A DNA stretch of 64,000 bases from Salvia splendens (Eukaryota > Streptophyta > Magnoliopsida > Lamiales > Lamiaceae): positions 14,988,063-15,052,062 of the forward strand of contig NC_056049.1 in assembly GCF_004379255.2 (NCBI RefSeq), given 5' to 3'. The notes below the pieces were generated by a model. That model made no database searches. It was not told the DNA's origin and saw only the letters and a list, made by a program, of their open reading frames with translations. Position numbers and translations under genes: made by a program. Positions 47,705-60,300 of this stretch are shown piece by piece; positions within the stretch are counted from its first letter, which is position 1; each line of letters begins with the position of its first letter.

Positions 47705-48375
47705 GTGCAATGTATTTTGAGCACGGTGTGTATTGTGTGCTATATGTACTGTGTATTTTGTGTATATACTTTGGGTATAGCGTCTTGTGTATTATGTGCA
47801 ATCTATGTTGTGTGTATTTTGTGTTATGTGTGTATATGAAGTGCTTGTATTTTGTGTATAGAGTGTGTACTTTGTGTATGGTGCTTATAGTGTGTATTTT
47901 TGTACATGTATATTTAGTGTATAGTTGTGTATATTGTGAATAGTCTGTATAGAGCGTGTATTTTGGTCCTATGTATAATGTGCATTTTCTGTATAATGTG
48001 GTGTGTGTATTTTGTGCGTGAAATGTTTGATTTTGTTTATAGTCTGTGTAATTTTAGGGTTCTGTCTGTTTTGTGTGTTTTAGTATATTTGTTTTATGAA
48101 CATTGTCTATAGCGTGTGTCCAATGTGTGTTTATTGTGTGTGCTTTGTTTGTACTTTTGTATATGTGTATTTTATGTTTGTAGCTGTCCGTATGTATAGT
48201 GTCTAGTATATGTATTTGGTTTATAGTGTGTGTAATGTGTGTATTTTGTGTATATGTAATTAATCTATCTAGTTTGTGTATAGTTGCAATGCATTGTGTG
48301 TAGTGTTTTGTAGTGCATCTAGTTTGTTTATAGAGTGTTTCATTTGCAATTTGTGTGTAGTGTTTGTTTGTATTT
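47705..48375 (+). repeat. Partial-unit tandem duplication in the satellite
   Basis: After TGTTTGTATTTTGTGTG the sequence jumps back to the point reached at about 47030 (GCAATGTATTTTGAGCACGG) and repeats about 670 bp. The junction shares a short TTGTGT overlap, suggesting microhomology. The second copy has many single-base indels relative to the first. Confidence 0.85.
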
Positions 48376-51300
48376 TGTGTATTTTCAGTACATGTATATT
48401 TATTATATATTGTGTTTTTGGAAGCACATGTACTATTTTTTTTGTATAGTGTAGGTGTTTTAGTCTTTTTGTTGTGTTTATATTGTGTTGTGTGTTTTGT
48501 TCTCGTACGTGTATGTAAACTGTGTGTATTGTGTATTTAGTGCGTTTATTTTATGTATAGTGTGTGCAGTATGCATTGTGTGTATTCTATGTATATACTT
48601 TGTTATTTGTAATTTATGTAGTGTGTATTTTGTTTGTAGTATGTGATGTGCTTGTATTGTGTATAGAATGTGAATTTTGTTTATTAGTGTGCGTCAAGTG
48701 CATGTATTTTTTGCATAGGGTGTTATTGTGTGTGATATGTGTGTATTTTTTGTACAAGTATACTGTGTGTTTTTTGTAGCATATATACTATGTTTATTGT
48801 GTAGCTTTTTGTATATTTTTTATAATGTGTTGTGTGTTACACTTTGTGTATTATGTATAATGTGCATTTTCTATATGTATATCTAATGTATATTTGGTTT
48901 AAAATATGTGTAATGTGGGTATCATGTGTATAGTTTCTGTAATGTTAGAGTGTATTTTGTATATAGTGTATATTTGGTTTAAAATATGTGCAATGTGGGT
49001 ATCTTGTGTATAGTTTCTGTAATGTGTAGTGTAGTTTGTGTATGATGTGAGTAATGTATGTATTTTATGTATAATTTGTGTATAATTTGTGTATTTTGTG
49101 CAGTGTGTGTTTTTTGTATAGTTTGATTAGTATATTTGGCTGCAATGTATTGTATGTATAGTGTGCGTGTAGTGTGTCCATTTTGTGTATAGTGTGAGAG
49201 TTTAGTGTTAGTCTGTACTATTTATTTTGTAGTGAGTGTGCAACGCATTATTCGTATTTTGTATTTATGGTGCATGTATTTTGTTTATAGGTTGTGTAAC
49301 TGAGTGGGCAGTGTATTTGCAGTACATGTATTTCTGTGCATATGTATGTGCAATGTGTATTTTCTATATGCGAGTTTATTTTCTATAATGTGTGTTTTAT
49401 GTAGTGTGTGTAGCACATAGTCTGTGTTTTGCGTTTACAGTGCATGTATTTTGCGTATAATATGTTTAGTTTGTGTATATTGTGCAATATGTATAGTGTT
49501 GTATTTTCCTTACGTACATATTTTTTCTATATAGTGTGTGTTTGTTATAATGTATGTGGTGTGAGTAGTATGTGTATTGTGTGTATTGTGTTCAATATAT
49601 ATATTATGAGCACATGGTGTGTATTTGTGTATATTATGTAGCATTGTTTTGGGTATATTGTATATATATTTTGTGTGTAGTGTGTGTGTTGTGTGCAATG
49701 TATTTTGAGCACGGTGTGTATTGTGTGCTATATGTACTGTGTATTTTGTGTATATACTTTGGGTATAGCGTCTTGTGTATTATGTGCAATCTATGTTGTG
49801 TGTATTTTGTGTTATGTGTGTATATGAATGTGCTTGTATTTTGTGTATAGAGTGTGTACTTTGTGTATGGTGCTTATAGTGTGTATTTTTGTACATGTAT
49901 ATTTAGTGTATAGTTTGTGTATATTGTGAATAGTCTGTATAGAGCGTGTATTTTGTGTCCTATGTATAATGTGCATTTTCTGTATAATGTGGTGTGTGTA
50001 TTTTGTGCGTGAAATGTTTGTATTTTGTTTATAGTCTGTGTAATTTTAGGGTTCTGTCTGTTTTGTGTGTTTAGTATATTTGTTTTATGAACATTGTCTA
50101 TAGCGTGTGTCCAATGTATGTTTATTGTGTGTGCTTTGTTTGTACTTTTTGTATATGTGTATTTTATGTTTGTAGCTGTCCGTATGTATAGTGTCTAGTA
50201 TATGTATTTGGTTTATAGTGTGTGTAATGTGTGTATTTTGTGTATAATGTAATTAATCTATCTAGTTTGTGTATAGTTGCAATGCATTGTGTGTAGTGTG
50301 TTTGTAGTGCATCTAGTTTGTTTATAGAGTGTTTCATTTGCAATTTGTGTGTAGTGTTTGTTTGTATTTTGTGTATTTTCAGTACATGTATATTTATTAT
50401 ATATTGTGTGTTTTTGGAAGCACATGTACTATGTTTTTTTGTATAGTGTAGGTGTATTTAGTCTTTTTATTGTGTTTATATTGTGTTGTGTGTTTTGTTC
50501 TCGTACGTGTATGTAAACTGTGTGTATTGTGTATTTAGTGCGTTTATTTTATGTATAGTGTGTGCAGTATGCATTGTGTGTATTCTATGTATATACTTTG
50601 TTATTTGTAATTTATGTAGTGTGTATTTTGTGTATGTATGTGATGTGCTTGTATTGTGTATAGAATGTGAATTTTGTTTATTAGTGTGCGTCAAGTGCAT
50701 GTATTTTTTGCATAGGGTGTTATTGTGTGTGATATGTGTGTATTTTTGTACAAGTATACTGTGTGTTTTTTGTAGCATATATACTATGTTTTATTGTGTA
50801 GCTTTTTGTATATTTTTTATAATGTGTTGTGTGTTAACACTTTGTGTATTATGTATAATGTGCATTTTCTATATGTATATCTAATGTATATTTGGTTAAA
50901 ATATGTGTAATGTGGGTATCATGTGTATAGTTTCTGTAATGTTAGAGTGTATTTTGTATATAGTGTATATTTGGTTAAAATATGTGCAATGTGGGTATCT
51001 TGTGTATAGTTTTCTGTAATGTGTAGTGTAGTTTGTGTATGATGTGAGTAATGTATGTATTTTATGTATAATTTGTGTATAATTTGTGTATTTTGTGCAG
51101 TGTGTGTTTTTTGTATAGTTTGATTAGTATATTTGGCTGCAATGTATTGTATGTATAGTGTGCGTGTAGTGTGTCCGTTTTGTGTATAGTGTGAGAGTTT
51201 AGTGTTAGTCTGTACTATTTATTTTGTAGTGAGTGTGCAGCGCATTATTCGTATTTTGTATTTATGGTGCATGTATTTTGTTTATAGGTTGTGTAACTGA

Positions 51301-54300
51301 GTGGGCAGTGTATTTGCAGTACATGTATTTCTGTGCATATGTATGTGCAGTGTGTATTTTCTATATGCGAGTTTATTTTCTATAATGTGTGTTTTATGTA
51401 GTGTGTGTAGCACATAGTCTGTGTTTTGCGTTTACAGTGCATGTATTTTGCGTATAATATGTTTAGTTTGTGTATATTGTGCAATATGTATAGTGTTGTA
51501 TTTTCCTTACGTACATATTTTTTCTATATAGTGTGTGTTTGTTATAATGTATGTGGTGTGAGTAGTATGTGTATTGTGTGTATTGTGTTCAATATATGTA
51601 TTTATGAGCACATGGTGTGTATTTGTGTATATTATGTAGCATTGTTTTGGGTATATTGTATATATATTTTGTGTGTAGTGTGTGTGTTGTGTGCAATGTA
51701 TTTTGAGCACGGTGTGTATTGTGTGCTATATGTACTGTGTATTTGTGTATATACTTTGGGTATAGCGTCTTGTGTATTATGTGCAATCTATGTTGTGTGT
51801 ATTTTGTGTTATGTGTGTATATGAATGTGCTTGTATTTTGTGTATAGAGTGTGTACTTTGTGTATGGTGCTTATAGTGTGTATTTTTGTACATGTATATT
51901 TAGTGTATAGTTGTGTATATTGTGAATAGTCTGTATAGAGCGTGTATTTTGTGTCCTATGTATAATGTGCATTTTCTGTATAATGTGGTGTGTGTATTTT
52001 GTGCGTGAAATGTTTGTATTTTGTTTATAGTCTGTGTAATTTTAGGGTTCTGTCTGTTTTGTGTGTTTAGTATATTTGTTTTATGAACATTGTCTATAGC
52101 GTGTGTCCAATGTGTGTTTATTGTGTGTGCTTTGTTTGTACTTTTGTATGTGTATTTTATGTTTGTAGCTCCGTATGTATAGTGTCTAGTATATGTATTT
52201 GGTTTATAGTGTGTGTAATGTGTGTATTTTGTGTATAATGTAATTAATCTATCTAGTTTGTGTATAGTTGCAATGCATTGTGTGTAGTGTGTTTGTAGTG
52301 CATCTAGTTTGTTTATAGAGTGTTTCATTTGCAATTTGTGTGTAGTGTTTGTTTGTATTTTGTGTATTTTCAGTACATGTATATTTATTATATATTGTGT
52401 GTTTTTGGAAGCACATGTACTATGTTTTTTGTATAGTGTAGGTGTATTTAGTCTTTTTGTTGTGTTTATATTGTGTTGTGTGTTTTGTTCTCGTACGTGT
52501 ATGTAAACTGTGTGTATTGTGTATTTAGTGCGTTTATTTTATGTATAGTGTGTGCAGTATGCATTGTGTGTATTATATGTATATACTTTGTTATTTGTAA
52601 TTTATGTAGTGTGTATTTTGTGTATGTATGTGATGTGCTTGTATTGTGTATAGAATGTGAATTTTGTTTATTAGTGTGCGTCAAGTGCATGTATTTTTTG
52701 CATAGGGTGTTATTGTGTGTGATATGTGTGTATTTTTTGTACAAGTATACTGTGTGTTTTTGTAGCATATATACTATGTTTTATTGTGTAGCTTTTGTAT
52801 ATTTTTATAATGTGTTGTGTGTTACACTTTGTGTATTATGTATAATGTGCATTTTCTATATGTATATCTAATGTATATTTGGTTTAAAATATGTGTAATG
52901 TGGGTATCATGTGTATAGTTTCTGTAATGTTAGAGTGTATTTTGTATATAGTGTATATTTGGTTTAAAATATGTGCAATGTGGGTATCTTGTGTATAGTT
53001 TCTGTAATGTGTAGTGTAGTTTGTGTATGATGTGAGTAATGTATGTATTTTATGTATAATTTGTGTATAATTTGTGTATTTTGTGCAGTGTGTGTTTTTT
53101 GTATAGTTTGATTAGTATATTTGGCTGCAATGTATTGTATGTATAGTGTGCGTGTAGTGTGTCCGTTTTGTGTATAGTGTGAGAGTTTAGTGTTAGTCTG
53201 TACTATTTATTTTGTAGTGAGTGTGCAACGCATTATTCGTATTTTGTATTTATGGTGCATGTATTTTGTTTATAGGTTGTGTAACTGAGTGGGCAGTGTA
53301 TTTGCAGTACATGTATTTCTGTGCATATTTATGTGCAATGTGTATTTTCTATATGCGAGTTTATTTTCTATAATGTGTGTTTTATGTAGTGTGTGTAGCA
53401 CATAGTCTGTGTTTTGCGTTTACAGTGCATGTATTTTGCGTATAATATGTTTAGTTTGTGTATATTGTGCAATATGTATAGTGTTGTATTTCCTTACGTA
53501 CATATTTTTTCTATATAGTGTGTGTTTGTTATAATGTATGTGGTGTGAGTAGTATGTGTATTGTGTGTATTGTGTTCAATATATGTATTATGAGCACATG
53601 GTGTGTATTTGTGTATATTATGTAGCATTGTTTTGGGTATATTGTATATATTTTGTGTGTAGTGTGTGTGTTGTGTGCAATGTATTTTGAGCACGGTGTG
53701 TATTGTGTGCTATATGTACTGTGTATTTTGTGTATATACTTTGGGTATAGCGTCTTGTGTATTATGTGCAATCTATGTTGTGTGTATTTTGTGTTATGTG
53801 TGTATATGAATGTGCTTGTATTTTGTGTATAGAGTGTGTACTTTGTGTATGGTGCTTATAGTGTGTATTTTTGTACATGTATATTTAGTGTATAGTTTGT
53901 GTATATTGTGAATAGTCTGTATAGAGCGTGTATTTTGTGTCCTATGTATAATGTGCATTTTCTGTATAATGTGGTGTGTGTATTTTGTGCGTGAAATGTT
54001 TGTATTTTGTTTATAGTCTGTGTAATTTTAGGGTTCTGTCTGTTTTGTGTGTTTAGTATATTTGTTTTATGAACATTGTCTATAGCGTGTGTCCAATGTG
54101 TGTTTATTGTGTGTGCTTTGTTTGTACTTTTTGTATATGTGTATTTTATGTTTGTAGCTGTCCGTATGTATAGTGTCTAGTATATGTATTTGGTTTATAG
54201 TGTGTGTAATGTGTGTATTTTGTGTATAATGTAATTAATCTATCTAGTTTGTGTATAGTTGCAATGCATTGTGTGTAGTGTGTTTGTAGTGCATCTAGTT

Positions 54301-57300
54301 TGTTTATAGAGTGTTTCATTTGCAATTTGTGTGTAGTGTTTGTTTGTATTTTGTGTATTTTCAGTACATGTATATTTATTATATATTGTGTTTTTGGAAG
54401 CACATGTACTATGTTTTTTGTATAGTGTAGGTGTATTTTAGTCTTTTTGTTGTGTTTATATTGTGTTGTGTGTTTTGTTCTCGTACGTGTATGTAAACTG
54501 TGTGTATTGTGTATTTAGTGCGTTTATTTTATGTATAGTGTGTGCAGTATGCATTGTGTGTATTCTATGTATATACTTTGTTATTTGTAATTTATGTAGT
54601 GTGTATTTTGTGTATGTATGTGATGTGCTTGTATTGTGTATAGAATGTGAATTTTGTTTATTAGTGTGCGTCAAGTGCATGTATTTTTTGCATAGGGTGT
54701 TATTGTGTGTGATATGTGTGTATTTTTTGTACAAGTATACTGTGTGTTTTTTGTAGCATATATACTATGTTTTATTGTGTAGCTTTTTGTATATTTTTTA
54801 TAATGTGTTGTGTGTTACACTTTGTGTATTATGTATAATGTGCATTTTCTATATGTATATCTAATGTATATTTGGTTTAAAATATGTGTAATGTGGGTAT
54901 CATGTGTATAGTTTCTGTAATGTTAGAGTGTATTTTGTATATAGTGTATATTTGGTTTAAAATATGTGCAATGTGGGTATCTTGTGTATAGTTTCTGTAA
55001 TGTGTAGTGTAGTTTGTGTATGATGTGAGTAATGTATGTATTTTATGTATAATTTGTGTATTTTGTGCAGTGTGTGTTTTTTGTATAGTTTGATTAGTAT
55101 ATTTGGCTGCAATGTATTGTATGTATAGTGTGCGTGTAGTGTGTCCATTTTGTGTATAGTGTGAGAGTTTAGTGTTAGTCTGTACTATTTATTTTGTAGT
55201 GAGTGTGCAGCGCATTATTCGTATTTTGTATTTATGGTGCATGTATTTTGTTTATAGGTTGTGTAACTGAGTGGGCAGTGTGTTTGCAGTACATGTATTC
55301 TGTGCATATGTATGTGCAATGTGTATTTTCTATATGCGAGTTTATTTTCTATAATGTGTTTTATGTAGTGTGTGTAGCACATAGTCTGTGTTTTGCGTTT
55401 ACAGTGCATGTATTTTGCGTATAATATGTTTAGTTTGTGTATATTGTGCAATATGTATAGTGTTGTATTTTCCTTACGTACATATTTTTTCTATATAGTG
55501 TGTGTTTGTTATAATGTATGTGGTGTGAGTAGTATGTGTATTGTGTGTATTGTGTTCAATATATGTATTATGAGCACATGGTGTGTATTTGTGTATATTA
55601 TGTAGCATTGTTTTGGGTATATTGTATATATTTTGTGTGTAGTGTGTGTGTTGTGTGCAATGTATTTTGAGCACGGTGTGTATTGTGTGCTATATGTACT
55701 GTGTATTTTGTGTATATACTTTGGGTATAGCGTCTTGTGTATTATGTGCAATCTATGTTGTGTGTATTTTGTGTTATGTGTGTATATGAATGTGCTTGTA
55801 TTTTGTGTATAGAGTGTGTACTTTGTGTATGGTGCTTATAGTGTGTATTTTTGTACATGTATATTTAGTGTATAGTTTGTGTATATTGTGAATAGTCTGT
55901 ATAGAGCGTGTATTTTGTGTCCTATGTATAATGTGCATTTTCTGTATAATGTGGTGTGTGTATTTTGTGCGTGAAATGTTTGTATTTTGTTTATAGTCTG
56001 TGTAATTTTAGGGTTCTGTCTGTTTTGTGTGTTTTAGTATATTTGTTTTATGAACATTGTCTATAGCGTGTGTCCAATGTGTGTTTATTGTGTGTGCTTT
56101 GTTTGTACTTTTGTATATGTGTATTTTATGTTTGTAGCTGTCCGTATGTATAGTGTCTAGTATATGTATTTGGTTTATAGTGTGTGTAATGTGTGTATTT
56201 TGTGTATAATGTAATTAATCTATCTAGTTTGTGTATAGTTGCAATGCATTGTGTGTAGTGTGTTTGTAGTGCATCTAGTTTGTTTATAGAGTGTTTCATT
56301 TGCAATTTGTGTGTAGTGTTTGTTTGTATTGTGTATTTTCAGTACATGTATATTTATTATATATTGTGTGTTTTTGGAAGCACATGTACTATGTTTTTTT
56401 GTATAGTGTAGGTGTATTTAGTCTTTTTGTTGTGTTTATATTGTGTTGTGTGTTTTGTTCTCGTACGTGTATGTAAACTGTGTGTATTGTGTATTTAGTG
56501 CGTTTATTTTATGTATAGTGTGTGCAGTATGCATTGTGTGTATTCTATGTATATACTTTGTTATTTGTAATTTATGTAGTGTGTATTTTGTGTATGTATG
56601 TGATGTGCTTGTATTGTGTATAGAATGTGAATTTTGTTTATTAGTGTGCGTCAAGTGCATGTATTTTTGCATAGGGTGTTATTGTGTGTGATATGTGTGT
56701 ATTTTTTGTACAAGTATACTGTGTGTTTTTTGTAGCATATATACTATGTTTATTGTGTAGCTTTTTGTATATTTTTTATAATGTGTTGTGTGTTACACTT
56801 TGTGTATTATGTATAATGTGCATTTTGTGTATAGAGTGTGTACTTTGTGTATGGTGCTTATAGTGTGTATTTTTGTACATGTATATTTAGTGTATAGTTT
56901 GTGTATGTTGTGAATAGTCTGTATAGAGCGTGTATTTTGTGTCCTATGTATAATGTGCATTTTCTGTATAATGTGGTGTGTGTATTTTGTGCGTGAAATG
57001 TTTGTATTTTGTTTATAGTCTGTGTAATTTTAGGGTTCTGTCTGTTTTGTGTGGGTTTATATTTTTTTTTATGAACATTGTCTATAGCGTGTGTCAATGT
57101 GTGTTTATTGTGTGTGCTTTGTTTGTACTTTTTGTATATGTGTATTTTATGTTTGTAGCTGTCCGTATGTATAGTGTCTAGTATATGTATTTGGTTTATA
57201 GTGTGTGTAATGTGTGTATTTTGTGTATAATGTAATTAATCTATCTAGTTTGTGTATAGTTGCAATGCATTGTGTGTAGTGGTGTTTGTAGTGCATCTAG

Positions 57301-60300
57301 TTTGTTTATAGAGTGTTTCATTTGCAATTTGTGTGTAGTGTTTGTTTGTATTTTGTGTTTTTCAGTACATGTATATTTATTATATATTGTGTGTTTTTGG
57401 AAGCACATGTACTATGTTTTTTTGTATAGTGTAGGTGTATTTAGTCTTTTGTTGTGTTTATATTGTGTTGTGTGTTTGTTCTCGTACGTGTATGTAAACT
57501 GTGTGTATTGTGTATTTAGTGCGTTATTTTATGTATAGTGTGTGCAGTATGCATTGTGTGTATTCTATGTATATACTTTGTTATTTGTAATTTATGTAGT
57601 GTGTATTTTGTGTATGTATGTGATGTGCTTGTATTGTGTATAGAATGTGAATTTTGTTTATTAGTGTGCGTCAGTGCATGTATTTTTTGCATAGGGTGTT
57701 ATTGTGTGTGATATGTGTGTATTTTTTGTACAAGTATACTGTGTGTTTTTGTAGCATATATACTATGTTTTATTGTGTAGCTTTTGTATATTTTTTTATA
57801 TTGTGTGTGTTACACTTTGTGTATTGGTATAATGTGCATTTTCTATATGTATATCTAATGTATATTTGTTTAAAATATGTGTAATGTGGGTATCATGTGT
57901 ATAGTTTCTGTAATGTTAGTGTGTATTTTGTATATAGTGTATATTTGGTTTAAAATATGTGCAATGTGGGTATCTTGTGTATAGTTTCTGTAATGTGTAG
58001 TGTAGTTTGTGTATGATGTGAGTAATGTATGTATTTATGTATAATTTGTGTATAATTTGTGTATTTTGTGCAGTGTGTGTTTTTTGTATAGTTTGATTAG
58101 TATATTTGGCTGCAATGTATTGTATGTATAGTGTGCGTGTAGTGTGTCCGTTTTGTGTATAGTGTGAGAGTTTAGTGTTAGTCTGTACTATTTATTTTGT
58201 AGTGAGTGTGCAGCGCATTATTCGTATTTTGTATTTATGGTGCATGTATTTTGTTTATAGGTTGTGTAACTGAGTGGGCAGTGTATTTGCAGTACATGTA
58301 TTTCTGTGCATATGTATGTGCAATGTGTATTTTCTATATGCGAGTTTATTTTCTATAATGTTGTTTTTATGTAGTGTGTGTAGCACATAGTCTGTGTTTT
58401 GCGTTTACAGTGCATGTATTTTGCGTATAATATGTTTAGTTTGTGTATATTGTGCAATATGTATAGTGTTGTATTTTCCTTACGTACATATTTTTTTCTA
58501 TATAGTGTGTGTTTGTTATAATGTATGTGGTGTGAGTAGTATGTGTATTGTGTGTATTGTGTTCAATATATGTATTATGAGCACATGGTGTGTATTTGTG
58601 TATATTATGTAGCATTGTTTTGGGTATATTGTATATATATTTGTGTGTAGTGTGTGTGTTGTGTGCAATGTATTTTGAGCACGGTGTGTATTGTGTGCTA
58701 TATGTACTTGTGTATTTTGTGTATATACTTTGGGTATAGCGTCTTGTGTATTATGTGCAATCTATGTTGTGTGTATTTTGTGTTATGTGTGTATATGAAT
58801 GTGCTTGTATTTTGTGTATAGAGTGTGTACTTTTGTGTATGGTGCTTATAGTGTGTATTTTGTACATGTATATTTAGTGTATAGTTTGTGTATATTGTGA
58901 ATAGTCTGTATAGAGCGTGTATTTGGTGTCCTATGTATAATGTGCATTTTCTGTATAATGTGGTGTGTGTATTTTGTGCGTGAAATGTTTGTATTTTGTT
59001 TATAGTCTGTGTAATTTTAGGGTTCTGTCTGTTTTGTGTGTTTAGTATATTTGTTTTATGAACATTGTCTATAAGCGTGTGTCCAATGTGTGTTTATTGT
59101 GTGTGCTTTGTTTGTACTTTTTGTATATGTGTATTTTATGTTGTAGCTGTCCGTATGTATAGTGTCTAGTATATGTATTTGGTTTAATAGTGTGTGTAAT
59201 GTGTTGTATTTTGTGTATAATGTAAATGTAATCTATCTAGTTTGTGTTAGTTGCAATGCATTGTGTGTAGTGTGTTTGTAGTGCATCTAGTTTGTTTATA
59301 GAGTGTTTCATTTGCAATTTGTGTGTAGTGTTTGTTTGTATTTTGTGTATTTTCAGTACATGTATATTTATTATATATTGTGTGTTTTTGGAAGCACATG
59401 AACTATGTTTTTTTGTACAGTGTAGGTGTATTTAGTCTTTTTGTTGTGTTTATATTGTGTTGTGTGTTTTGTTCTCGTACGTGTATGTAAACTGTGTGTA
59501 TTGTGTATTTAGTGCGTTTATTTTATGTATAGTGTGTGCAGTATGCATTGTGTGTATTCTATGTATTTACTTTGTTATTTGTAATTTATGTAGTGTGTAT
59601 TTTGTGTTTGTATGTGATGTGCTTGTATTGTGTATAGAATGTGAATTTTGTGTATTAGTGTGCGTCCAGTGCATGTATTTTGTGCATAGGGTGTTATTGT
59701 GTGTGATATGTGTGTATTTTTTGTAGCATATATACTATGTTTTATTGTGTAGCTTTTTGTATATTTTTTATAATGTGTTGTGTGTTACACTTTGTGTATT
59801 ATGTATAATGTGCATTTTCTATATGTATATCTAATGTATATTTGGTTTAAAATATGTGTAATGTGGGTATCATGTGTATAGTTTCTGTAATGTTAGTGTG
59901 TATTTTGTATATAGTGTATATTTGGTTTAAAATATGTGCAATGTGGGTATCTTGTGTATAGTTTCTGTAATGTGTAGTGTAGTTTGTGTATGATGTGAGT
60001 AATGTATGTATTTTATGTATAATTTGTGTATAATTTGTGTATTTTGTGCAGTGTGTGTTTTTTGTATAGTTTGATTAGTATATTTGGCTGCAATGTATTG
60101 TATGTATAGTGTGCGTGTAGTGTGTCCGTTTTGTGTATAGTGTGAGAGTTTAGTGTTAGTCTGTACTATTTATTTTGTAGTGAGTGTGCAGCGCATTATT
60201 CGTATTTTGTATTTATGGTGCATGTATTTTGTTTATAGGTTGTGTAACTGAGTGGGCAGTGTATTTGCAAGTACATGTATTTCTGTGCATATGTATGTGC

